From: a bacterium | Lineage (GTDB): Bacteria > SZUA-79 > Acidulodesulfobacterales > Acidulodesulfobacteraceae | Direction: 5' to 3' | NCBI GenBank assembly: GCA_021821565.1 | Contig: JAKACI010000098.1 | Coordinates: forward strand, 1-6,003 | Length of the DNA: 6,003 bases | Notes under the pieces: generated by a model | Database searches by the model: none | What the model was told of the DNA's origin: nothing | Seen by the model: the letters and a program-made list of their open reading frames with translations, nothing else | Position numbers and translations under genes: made by a program | In this document: piece after piece, positions 1 to 6,003 of the stretch | How positions within the stretch are numbered: position 1 is the stretch's first letter | Layout: each line of letters begins with the position of its first letter

Positions 1-1
1 C

Positions 2-172
2 AATACAATATATTCAATCCCTATTCGTATTGAAAAATATTTTAATAAAAATGAAAAATTAAAAATCAAAGAAATTGTAGTAATTCAAATTAAAAATTTG
101 AATAATACAATCAAAGAAAATAAAAATCTCAATATTCATCATAAATATATAATGATTTATAAAATGGCTTAA
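2..172 (+). CDS. C-terminal end of an unidentified protein, possibly a DNA methyltransferase (partial)
   Basis: An open frame enters from the left edge and runs 56 codons to a TAA at 170-172. So long an open frame is unlikely by chance in DNA this AT-rich, which supports real coding. The visible residues are rich in Lys, Asn and Ile. They begin with a segment reading YSIPIRIEKYF, continue through an Ile/Val-rich strand (IKEIVVIQIKN) and end in HHKYIMIYKMA. The pattern of a hydrophobic strand, a polar Asn-rich loop, then a His-x-Tyr-hydrophobic strand and a terminal Lys recalls the HEYxxxFKK-like ends of many N6-adenine/N4-cytosine DNA methyltransferases. This is pattern recall only, since no catalytic motif (DPPY/NPPY, FxGxG) is inside the window. 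The next gene, a predicted nuclease, begins 47 bases downstream on the same strand, which would fit a modification gene preceding its restriction gene. Base composition is extreme, about 15% G+C. Coding status is moderately sure; identity is a weak inference. Confidence 0.5.
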   Translation, partial: NTIYSIPIRIEKYFNKNEKLKIKEIVVIQIKNLNNTIKENKNLNIHHKYIMIYKMA

Positions 173-219
173 ATATTAAATGCTAAAACTGTTAAATATT
201 TAAAAATAAATTTATTTAT

Positions 220-987
220 ATGGCTAATAGTAAATCATGGAAAAAAATCTTTGACGACTTTAAAATTTTAAATCACGACTTTAATCAATCGCCATTTCCG
301 CTTTCTGCAAAACAAATAAAAATAGCATGTCAGAATTTTAAAGAAACAAACGAAAAAGAGGTGCGTATTTTATGCAAACAAGACAGCAGGGAAAACAGAC
401 CCGATGTTTTTATTGAAAACAATCTTTTCCTGCTGCCTGTAAAAAACGGATATTACAACATAATAAAAGGCGAGGGTTATATTGATATTCCGGAAATTAA
501 AAAAGAAATTACGGTTTATTTGTCAAAACTTGATTTTCAATTGGACACAACTAAAATTGGCAATTCTGAAATGCAGCATCTTGATTTTGCATATGCAGTT
601 AGCCTGATTAGGACTTTTATGGACGATCCGTCCCTTGTTTTAACAATAAGAGGAAGAAAATATACTCCTGAATTTGAATTTTATGTAGATAAACAATTAA
701 TTAAGGTTGATAGCGTGCAGACAGAAGTTGACGCAGGCTATGAGGGTAAAAATCAAATTGTGCTTATTGAAGCAAAAAACAATAACGCTACGAATGTTAT
801 TATCCGTCAGCTTTATTATCCATATAGACAATGGCAAAAGCACACAGAGAAAAAAGTTGTCACGTTATTCTTTAATAAAAATAGCGGCGAAGATACTTAT
901 TCAATCTGGCAATTTGAATTTAAAGATCCTAAAAATTACAACAGTATTCAATTGACAAAATCTGAAAAATTTAAGATTTTATTTTAA
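220..987 (+). CDS. Predicted type II restriction endonuclease-like protein, PD-(D/E)XK nuclease fold
   Basis: This 255-residue soluble protein has no signal peptide or membrane segment. It likely cuts DNA as the restriction half of a restriction-modification pair. The key evidence is near residues 151-206: a beta-rich stretch, then E169-V-D171-A-G-Y-E, twelve residues on a hydrophobic strand ending in E184-A-K186, then an Asn-rich turn and an amphipathic helix with RQLYYPYRQW. That spacing of D, E and K is the metal-binding core of the PD-(D/E)XK superfamily. The N-terminal part (about 46-90) contains a K-x-D-S-R-E-N-R-P segment followed by FIENNLFLLPVKNGYY, which resembles the N-terminal domain of a family of predicted type II restriction enzymes; this is recalled, not searched. 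The ATG at 220 is the first start after an in-frame stop at 193-195. No clear Shine-Dalgarno precedes it, so translation may rely on the upstream gene. Its stop overlaps the convergent kdpD-like gene by 9 bases. Target sequence and activity are unknown. It could also be a homing-type or repair nuclease. Confidence 0.7.
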   Translation: MANSKSWKKIFDDFKILNHDFNQSPFPLSAKQIKIACQNFKETNEKEVRILCKQDSRENRPDVFIENNLFLLPVKNGYYNIIKGEGYIDIPEIKKEITVYLSKLDFQLDTTKIGNSEMQHLDFAYAVSLIRTFMDDPSLVLTIRGRKYTPEFEFYVDKQLIKVDSVQTEVDAGYEGKNQIVLIEAKNNNATNVIIRQLYYPYRQWQKHTEKKVVTLFFNKNSGEDTYSIWQFEFKDPKNYNSIQLTKSEKFKILF

Positions 988-2160
988 TTTGTTAGAAGTG
1001 AATTTTTTAGAAGTTGTCGGAACGACATGAAAAGAAACATCGGGAAGAGCGTTTATAAGTTTATTAACGACGCTTCTGTAAAAAAATTTCAATATTTTTC
1101 CTCTCTTTGCATTAGTGGCGCCGATAACAACATGGGATATATCATTATTTTTAACAAAATCAATCACGCCTTCTACAACATCGTCTGCCTGAAAACTAAA
1201 TACCGATGCGCCCATGTTTTCGGCAATTGATATATTTTTAGCAAGAGCTTTATTATAATCTTTATTGATAATCCCTATTTTATGTCTATTTCTTAAATTT
1301 ATATGAAGCGCATAAAAATTAGAACTAAGTTTTCCCGCTAATTTTAAACCTATTCTTAATAATCTTGCGGAATCGGGATTTGAACTTATTAAAACTAAAA
1401 TTTTTTCATTTGATTTTAATTCTAACTTATCTTTTGAATTTCCGATATCGGCGGATTGTTCGCTTAATTCATCTGCTACCGTCCTTAAAGATAATTCCCT
1501 TAAAATAATAAGATTTTCAAGTTTGAAAAAATTTTCAAGGGCAATAACTATTTTATCTTGAGAATAAATTTTTCCTTCTTTTAACCTTTTTATTAATTCA
1601 TTAGCCGGAATATCTATATTAATAATTTCCGTAACATAATTTAAAATATAATCAGGAACCCTTTCTGCCACTTTAATTCCTAATTCAGATTCAACCTTTT
1701 CGGCTATTGAATTTAAATGAAAAATATTCAATGTAGTAAAAACACTTATTCCTGATTGAAATATATCAATAACATCAAGATATCTTTTTATATTTTTTGA
1801 ACCCGGAATATTATTGTGAGCCAGTTCGTCTATTAAAACAATATTCGGTTTTCTTGCAATAACAGCTTCAGCATCTAATTCGTCAAATACGGAATTTTTA
1901 TATTCTATTTTTTTTCTTGCAATCATCGGTATTTTGCCGATTGTTTTTTCAGTTTCCTTTCTTCCATGAGTTTCAATAATACCTACAGCAACGTCTATGC
2001 CGTTTTCAAGCAAATAATTACCGTCTTCAAGCATTGCATAAGTTTTTCCTGTTCCGGGAACCGCTCCTAAATATATTCTGAAAACATCAGAGCCGCTTGA
2101 AGAATATTTAATTTTATTTAATATAGAATCTGCGGAAGGTCTGTTATATTCAATTTTCAA
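979..2160 (-). CDS. kdpD: Short KdpD: KdpD sensor domain plus USP domain, no histidine kinase
   Basis: The 393-residue cytoplasmic protein matches the N-terminal half of the K+ sensor kinase KdpD. Residues 5-15 carry the RPxADxxL-type opening. Walker A is G32-AVPGTG-K39-T40, followed by YAML. ETHGRKET lies at 63-70. The Walker B-like IVLIDELAH is at 107-115, continuing NNIPGSK where most KdpDs have TN. FTTLNIFHLNSI (141-152) corresponds to the usual TTxNxQHLESL. A USP-type alpha/beta domain spans about 252-381 and ends in FHVVP. The usual four membrane helices, GAF region and kinase domain of full KdpD (894 residues in E. coli) are missing. The protein stops at the domain boundary, so it looks like a natural stand-alone form rather than a broken gene. 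The start is TTG at 2158-2160: a stop lies six codons upstream, no ATG/GTG intervenes, and AGG at 2170-2172 is well spaced. Only 21 bases separate it from the porin stop, implying co-transcription. It may sense nucleotides, K+ or c-di-AMP and modulate Kdp; that role is inferred. Confidence 0.9.
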   Translation of the reverse strand: MKIEYNRPSADSILNKIKYSSSGSDVFRIYLGAVPGTGKTYAMLEDGNYLLENGIDVAVGIIETHGRKETEKTIGKIPMIARKKIEYKNSVFDELDAEAVIARKPNIVLIDELAHNNIPGSKNIKRYLDVIDIFQSGISVFTTLNIFHLNSIAEKVESELGIKVAERVPDYILNYVTEIINIDIPANELIKRLKEGKIYSQDKIVIALENFFKLENLIILRELSLRTVADELSEQSADIGNSKDKLELKSNEKILVLISSNPDSARLLRIGLKLAGKLSSNFYALHINLRNRHKIGIINKDYNKALAKNISIAENMGASVFSFQADDVVEGVIDFVKNNDISHVVIGATNAKRGKILKFFYRSVVNKLINALPDVSFHVVPTTSKKFTSNKLK

Positions 2161-2169
2161 ATGTATATA

Positions 2170-2175
2170 CCTGCT
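2170..2175 (-). promoter_or_regulatory. Ribosome binding site for the TTG start of short kdpD
   Basis: Reading the minus strand, AGCAGG lies 9 bases before the TTG at 2160, within the short gap after the porin stop. It is a weak Shine-Dalgarno, but with good spacing. It supports TTG as the initiator, because no ATG or GTG occurs in frame between the upstream stop and the conserved RPxADxxL opening. Confidence 0.5.
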
Positions 2176-2181
2176 TTACTT

Positions 2182-3609
2182 TTAAAATGTATATAGCACT
2201 GTAAGGTTAACCGTATTCTGCGATCTTTTAAAGCTATTTACTCCAGTCGGATATATAGAGTGATTTGCCCTTTGATGTTCAAATTCCAATCTGAATTGCA
2301 TATTTTTAAACATCTTATTTGACGGAGAATAAGCCAGCGTTAAAGTAGAATCAACGAATGTGTACGATTGTCCCGGGCTTACGCTCGGTTCAAATAAACC
2401 GTTAGAATCAACCGCAAAAGCCTCCCTGAATGTCTCGGCAATCTGACCGATTGAATAATTATGCTGATGATGAATATAGAAAGATGTTCCGTTGAAATAT
2501 CCTTTATCGTAAGTTGAACTATTGGATAGCACAAGTGAAGGATATACAACCTGCCCCGGCGTTATCCCGTTAGAATTTAATATGCTTTGATTTAATCCGC
2601 CGGCAAGACCCGCATCACGCTCCAAAACAAACGACCAGTCGGCAGTCGGACTATAAACCGCATTTGCATAACCGTAAAAGCTTTTATTTATATTATCCTG
2701 ATATATAGTATTATTGTTGTCAACAAGGTAGCTGTTTGCCCCGTAAACAAAGCCGCCGTTAAATGTGATAACGCTGAGCGGAGTGTATGCCGCATTAAAC
2801 TCTATTGTCGGAAGATTGTCTATCGGCACGACGGTATTTTGCGAATTTGCTATACCTAAGGTTGTCTGTAAACTCGGGATAAAATTATATGTAAAAAATA
2901 TTCCCGTATATGTAGAGGGTTCCGCATTATCTAATAAAGAATATGTGTTGTTCCAGTTTCTTGCCAAGTTGAAATCTTCCCAGCCCAAGAGTTCCTTTTC
3001 TTTACCTATATGAATATCTAACCCGCTTCCGATTGGTAAATTTATATTTATATAAGCCTGTCTGATGTCAAAAGGTCTTCTTTGCTGTAACGGCTGCGTA
3101 AAATAAGACTGGTTGCCGTAATACGCCTCATAAAACTGGATATTCTGACCCGCATCAAAAGATATATGAAAACCTACGCCGTAAGGATCAGACGCGTTTC
3201 CGGGCGATCTTCTTATAGTAATATCGGCTTGATTGACCGCAAAGCCGTCAGACTGCCAGTTATCGCCATAGTTTGCATTGTACGCATTAGGTTTTGCAAA
3301 ATTATATGTATAAGACGCTGCCAATGTGCCGAGTAACTGGATGCTTGAAAAATAAGAATTATTTTGATTGTTTTTTTGATTTTGCTTCAAAGCTTTCAAT
3401 TCTTTAGAAATATTGTTTAATTTTAATTCAAGACTTTTCATAGATTTATCGGCATTAGTATTATCGCCAGCACCGATACTATTTTTAGACGTACCGTTAA
3501 AGCCGTCTGCTAAAGAACTTTTGATAAAAACATAAGGGAGCAATATAAATGTTAAAAATATAAAACTTATAAGAGCTGCTTTTAAACGATGTTTTAATTT
3601 AATTCGCAT
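2182..3609 (-). CDS. Outer-membrane beta-barrel porin-like protein (BBP2/OmpL-like)
   Basis: With the ATG at 3607-3609 the product has 475 residues. Residues 1-34 form a signal peptide: a basic start (MRIKLKHRLK), a long hydrophobic core, then SSLA before Asp-Gly. The mature N-terminus has a low-complexity linker and a short coiled-coil (about 56-80, LELKLNNISKELKALKQNQ), as in porins that trimerise or contact peptidoglycan. From about 87 to the end, alternating amphipathic strands rich in Tyr, Asn, Gly and aromatic pairs indicate a beta-barrel. The IRQAYININLP segment, the HIGKEKELLGWEDF segment and the terminal LTVLYTF (C-terminal Phe, the outer-membrane insertion signal) fit the putative porin-2 / OmpL-like family. 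The frame stays open to a TTG at 3694-3696, but that start would put an implausible leader before the signal peptide and lies in a candidate -35 box. It sits between kdpB and the short kdpD in the same direction, suggesting a role in ion passage during K+ limitation. Substrate is unknown. Confidence 0.85.
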   Translation of the reverse strand: MRIKLKHRLKAALISFIFLTFILLPYVFIKSSLADGFNGTSKNSIGAGDNTNADKSMKSLELKLNNISKELKALKQNQKNNQNNSYFSSIQLLGTLAASYTYNFAKPNAYNANYGDNWQSDGFAVNQADITIRRSPGNASDPYGVGFHISFDAGQNIQFYEAYYGNQSYFTQPLQQRRPFDIRQAYININLPIGSGLDIHIGKEKELLGWEDFNLARNWNNTYSLLDNAEPSTYTGIFFTYNFIPSLQTTLGIANSQNTVVPIDNLPTIEFNAAYTPLSVITFNGGFVYGANSYLVDNNNTIYQDNINKSFYGYANAVYSPTADWSFVLERDAGLAGGLNQSILNSNGITPGQVVYPSLVLSNSSTYDKGYFNGTSFYIHHQHNYSIGQIAETFREAFAVDSNGLFEPSVSPGQSYTFVDSTLTLAYSPSNKMFKNMQFRLEFEHQRANHSIYPTGVNSFKRSQNTVNLTVLYTF

Positions 3610-3621
3610 AATTGTTAATAT

Positions 3622-3627
3622 CTCCTC
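3622..3627 (-). promoter_or_regulatory. Strong Shine-Dalgarno deciding the porin start
   Basis: On the minus strand GAGGAG precedes the ATG at 3609 with a 12-base gap, slightly longer than ideal. It is the best ribosome site in the vicinity. It supports initiation at 3609 rather than at the in-frame TTG 29 codons upstream. Confidence 0.65.
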
Positions 3628-3661
3628 TTTAATTGTTAAATTTTTATTAATTAATAATTTT

Positions 3662-3690
3662 ACTATAAGTGAAAATTTACAAGAATTCAA
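3662..3690 (-). promoter_or_regulatory. Candidate sigma70-type promoter for porin and short kdpD
   Basis: On the minus strand, TTGAAT (3690-3685) is followed after exactly 17 bases by TATAGT (3667-3662), which matches the -10 consensus at 5 of 6 positions; the -35 matches at 4 of 6. Transcription would begin near 3655, giving a leader of about 45 bases before the ATG at 3609. A second TTGAAT lies directly upstream at 3696-3691. If real, this lets the porin and the short kdpD be expressed apart from kdpB. AT-rich DNA produces such matches often, so this is a candidate only. Confidence 0.4.
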
Positions 3691-3710
3691 ATTCAATTAT
3701 GTTAATGCAA

Positions 3711-3787
3711 TAAAAATGCCAAAATAACATTCCTGTAATTTATAAGGCTTTTCAAATTTAGCAAAAAAATTTCTTCTTAAAAATGCC
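3711..3787. repeat. Pair of 10-base direct repeats upstream of the porin promoter
   Basis: TAAAAATGCC occurs at 3711-3720 and again at 3778-3787, start-to-start distance 67 bases, upstream of the candidate porin promoter. A shorter related ATGCC-containing stretch occurs near 3821-3826. Regulators often bind repeated sites, but two copies in AT-rich DNA could be coincidence. No known operator, including the KdpE box as I remember it, is matched. Confidence 0.3.
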
Positions 3788-3895
3788 TCAAAACTAATCA
3801 ATAATAAAATTTAAAATATATATGCCTAATTTTTGGACAATATATTTATTATTATATTAATATTATAAAACATTAAAAATTACTTTTTTAGTATT

Positions 3896-5944
3896 TTATA
3901 TAATATGGAGATAAGTTATAAGCATATCAATAAGCTTTATTCCTATAAACGGAGCTATTACTCCTCCAAGTCCGTAAATCAACAGGTTTCTCGTTAAAAT
4001 ATCCGACGCCTTTGCAGGTCTGTATTTAACACCCCTTAAAGCAAGCGGGATAAGAATAATTATTATAATAGCATTAAATATAACGGCTGATAGTATAGCC
4101 GACTGCGGCGAAGTAAGTCCCATTATATTTAAAGGCGCAAGCCATGGCATAACAGGAGCAAACATAGCAGGTATTATTGCAAAGTATTTTGCCAAATCAT
4201 TTGCGATAGAAAATGTGGTAAGCGACCCTCTTGTTATAAGAAGCTGCTTTCCGGTTTCAACTATTTCAATCAATTTTGTAGGGTTTGAATCTAAATCAAT
4301 CATATTACCTGCTTCTTTAGCCGCCATTGTTCCTGTATTCATAGCAACTCCGACATCGGCCTGAGCTAAAGCCGGAGCATCGTTTGTGCCGTCGCCCGTC
4401 ATAGCAATTAATTTGCCTAAAGATTGTTCTTTTTTAATAATAGCCATTTTTGTTTCTGGTGTAGCTTCGGCTACAAACTCGTCAACCCCCGCTTCATCGG
4501 CTATAGCTTTTGCCGTAAGAGGATTATCTCCCGTAATCATAATTGTCTTAATACCTATTTTTCTTAAACTGTTTATTCTTTCTTTAATGCCGCCTTTTAC
4601 AACATCTTTTAAATGAATAATGCCAAGCATACGGCTGTTGACGGCAACAGCTAAAGGAGTTCCTCCCTGTTTTGAAATATTAGCGGCGGCTTCTATAAGC
4701 CTTTTATCGACAGCTCCGTTATTCTGGACGACATAATTTGAAATTGCTTCAACCGCTCCTTTTCTAATATTTTCTTTTTTATCTAAAATATCAACGCCGC
4801 TCATTCTTGTCATAGCGGAAAAAGGTATAAATTTTATATTATTTTCGTCTAAATGTCTGCCTCTTAAACCATAATTTTTTGCAAGCGCAACAATAGAACG
4901 TCCTTCAGGAGTTTCGTCGCTAATTGAAGAAAGCTGCGCATAATCGGCTAATTCGTTAATATTCACTTCTTCTGCAGGAATAAAACTTACAGCCATTCTA
5001 TTTCCAAACGTTATTGTTCCTGTTTTATCAAGCAAAAGCGTATTTACATCCCCTGCAGCTTCTACCGCTTTACCCGACATAGCTATAACATTATGCTTAA
5101 CAAGCCTGTCCATTCCTGAAATACCTATTGCGGAAAGCAGCGCTCCTATAGTAGTAGGGATTAAACATACTAAAAGAGCAACGTATATAACCGGAGAAAT
5201 ATATCCGTGAAAATACGCAACCATCGGTTCAATAGTAACAACCACTACGAGAAAAAGAGCGGTAAACATAACAAGCAGAATATTTAAAGCTATTTCGTTA
5301 GGAGTTTTCTGTCTTGACGCTCCTTCAACCAAACTTATCATCTTATCAATAAATCCTTCGCCGGGATTTGAAGTTATTTTTATAACAATCTTATCTGAAA
5401 GAACTTTGGTTCCGCCTGTAACAGCGCTTCTATCTCCGCCGCTTTCCCTTATAACCGGAGCAGATTCTCCCGTTATAGCAGATTCGTCGACTGATGCAAT
5501 ACCTTCTATAATTTCACCGTCCCCGGGTATAATACCGTTCGATTCGCAAATTACAATATCCCCTTTTCTTAACATTGAAGCCTTAATCTTTTCTTCTTTT
5601 CCGTCGGCTTTTAACAAACGTGCTATAACTTCGGTTTTACTTTTTCTAAGGCTTTCAGCCTGGGCTTTACCTCTGCCTTCGGAAATACTTTCGGCAAAAT
5701 TTGCAAAAATAACCGTAAACCACAACCATAAAGTAATTTGAACTATAAATAGCATATACTTAAAATCATGTAAAAATAAATTCTTAAAAAGAATTGCCGT
5801 AGTAATTACAGAACCTATTTCAACTACAAACATAACAGGATTTTTAATCATTATTTTCGGATTTAATTTCCTGAAAGACTCTATAATTGCCGTTTTTAAT
5901 ATTTTTTTGTTAAATGCCGATACGTAATACGCTTTATTAGACAT
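3896..5944 (-). CDS. kdpB: KdpB, ATPase subunit of the K+-importing KdpFABC complex
   Basis: KdpB is the P-type ATPase that hydrolyses ATP to drive high-affinity K+ uptake through KdpA in the inner membrane. The 682 residues equal the usual length. In order: two N-terminal membrane helices (about 37-83), the actuator domain with T158-G-E-S161, a third helix (about 217-237), a fourth with the KdpB signature P263[17 protein letters not shown], the phosphorylation motif D306-KTGT, the nucleotide domain with FSAMTRMSG (375-383) and K395-G, then TGDN (471-474), GDGTND (517-522) and three C-terminal helices. The membrane N582-D583-L-A-K586 motif, which couples ATP hydrolysis to K+ movement, is intact. 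S161 corresponds to E. coli Ser162, whose phosphorylation inhibits the pump, so that control may be conserved. The ATG at 5944 has a good GGAGAG ribosome site. kdpA is expected upstream, beyond the right edge. Downstream, kdpC is not found. No truncation or frameshift is seen. Confidence 0.98.
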   Translation of the reverse strand: MSNKAYYVSAFNKKILKTAIIESFRKLNPKIMIKNPVMFVVEIGSVITTAILFKNLFLHDFKYMLFIVQITLWLWFTVIFANFAESISEGRGKAQAESLRKSKTEVIARLLKADGKEEKIKASMLRKGDIVICESNGIIPGDGEIIEGIASVDESAITGESAPVIRESGGDRSAVTGGTKVLSDKIVIKITSNPGEGFIDKMISLVEGASRQKTPNEIALNILLVMFTALFLVVVVTIEPMVAYFHGYISPVIYVALLVCLIPTTIGALLSAIGISGMDRLVKHNVIAMSGKAVEAAGDVNTLLLDKTGTITFGNRMAVSFIPAEEVNINELADYAQLSSISDETPEGRSIVALAKNYGLRGRHLDENNIKFIPFSAMTRMSGVDILDKKENIRKGAVEAISNYVVQNNGAVDKRLIEAAANISKQGGTPLAVAVNSRMLGIIHLKDVVKGGIKERINSLRKIGIKTIMITGDNPLTAKAIADEAGVDEFVAEATPETKMAIIKKEQSLGKLIAMTGDGTNDAPALAQADVGVAMNTGTMAAKEAGNMIDLDSNPTKLIEIVETGKQLLITRGSLTTFSIANDLAKYFAIIPAMFAPVMPWLAPLNIMGLTSPQSAILSAVIFNAIIIIILIPLALRGVKYRPAKASDILTRNLLIYGLGGVIAPFIGIKLIDMLITYLHII

Positions 5945-5952
5945 TTTAATTT

Positions 5953-5958
5953 CTCTCC
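5953..5958 (-). promoter_or_regulatory. Ribosome binding site of kdpB
   Basis: On the minus strand GGAGAG sits 8 bases before the kdpB ATG, an ideal distance. It confirms this start, which also agrees with the normal KdpB length. The 59 bases between this ATG and the right edge contain stops in all three minus-strand frames. An upstream gene could therefore end there but does not run into kdpB. Confidence 0.75.
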
Positions 5959-6003
5959 GATATTTATTTTATTTAAATTTAAAATTACAAGCTATTAATT
6001 ATT

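Larger units (their letters stand above)
3610..3895. other. Non-coding spacer between kdpB and the porin gene
   Basis: These 286 very AT-rich bases hold no credible gene. They are too short for a kdpC of about 190 codons, and I saw no KdpC- or KdpF-like peptide. Contents are the porin ribosome site, a candidate promoter, and a 10-base direct repeat TAAAAATGCC at 3711-3720 and 3778-3787 (GGCATTTTTA on the coding strand). A further weak promoter-like pair (TTGTCC near 3840 with an AT-rich stretch 16-17 bases later) is also present on the minus strand. No convincing intrinsic terminator follows kdpB, so read-through into the porin gene is possible. The length is unusual inside a kdp operon, where genes are normally packed tightly. 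Confidence 0.7.

Noticed and set aside
707..955. 82-codon open frame on + within the nuclease gene
   Set aside because: It is a shifted-frame shadow over the conserved nuclease core; its composition reflects the real frame.
1027..1230. 67-codon open frame on + inside the short kdpD gene
   Set aside because: It is antisense to a clearly conserved KdpD/USP coding region, has no ribosome site and no recognisable product.
979..2160. Short kdpD as a pseudogene truncated by insertion
   Set aside because: The frame is intact, ends at a natural domain boundary, keeps its Walker A motif, and similar stand-alone forms are known; truncation is left only as a hypothesis.
2765..3013. 82-codon open frame on + inside the porin gene
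   Set aside because: Antisense shadow of the beta-barrel coding sequence, with no homology I recognise.
3854..3863. Palindrome ATATTAATAT in the spacer
   Set aside because: It is made only of A and T, does not extend further, and is expected by chance in this composition.
3875..3893. Possible intrinsic terminator just after kdpB
   Set aside because: On the minus strand TACT and AGTA can pair before a short T run, but the stem is only 4 base pairs and mostly A-T, too weak to call.
4386..5741. Two open frames on + (4386-4616, 5406-5741) inside kdpB
   Set aside because: Both are antisense shadows of strongly conserved KdpB motifs; their Ser/Pro/Ile-rich translations are typical of reverse-strand reading.
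1..6003. CRISPR arrays, tRNA/rRNA genes, insertion sequences, riboswitches
   Set aside because: I saw no regularly spaced repeats, no cloverleaf-like segment, no transposase and no terminal inverted repeats in the window.

Overview
The window comes from an AT-rich bacterial genome. A predicted outer-membrane beta-barrel protein with a signal peptide points to a Gram-negative (diderm) host. The sequence alone does not fix the phylum. Almost everything falls into two blocks that converge near position 980.

Block 1 (1-987, + strand) looks like a DNA restriction-modification module. It holds the last 56 codons of a very AT-rich gene whose C-terminus weakly resembles the end of N6-adenine/N4-cytosine DNA methyltransferases. 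After a 47-base gap comes a 255-residue protein with a PD-(D/E)XK nuclease-type core (D171, E184-A-K186) that resembles predicted type II restriction endonucleases. Positions 1-180 are about 15% G+C by hand count, far below the rest of the window.

Block 2 (979-5944, - strand) is a potassium-uptake (Kdp) locus, read from high to low coordinates. It starts with kdpB, the full-length 682-residue P-type ATPase subunit with all catalytic motifs. A 286-base non-coding spacer follows, containing a candidate sigma70-type promoter. Next is a secreted beta-barrel porin-like protein, and 21 bases later a 393-residue 'short KdpD' that starts at TTG. The short KdpD has only the KdpD ATP-binding sensor domain and a universal-stress-protein (USP) domain. 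The membrane and histidine-kinase halves are absent.

Read together, KdpB would energise high-affinity K+ import at the inner membrane. The porin may let ions or solutes cross the outer membrane, and the short KdpD may be a cytoplasmic nucleotide/K+ sensor or modulator; the last two roles are inferences. kdpC, which normally follows kdpB, is not there. kdpA would have to lie beyond the right edge. The points most worth following are the unusual order kdpB-porin-kdpD(N), the displaced or missing kdpC, the kinase-less KdpD, and the putative restriction module whose last gene overlaps the 3' end of kdpD by 9 bases.
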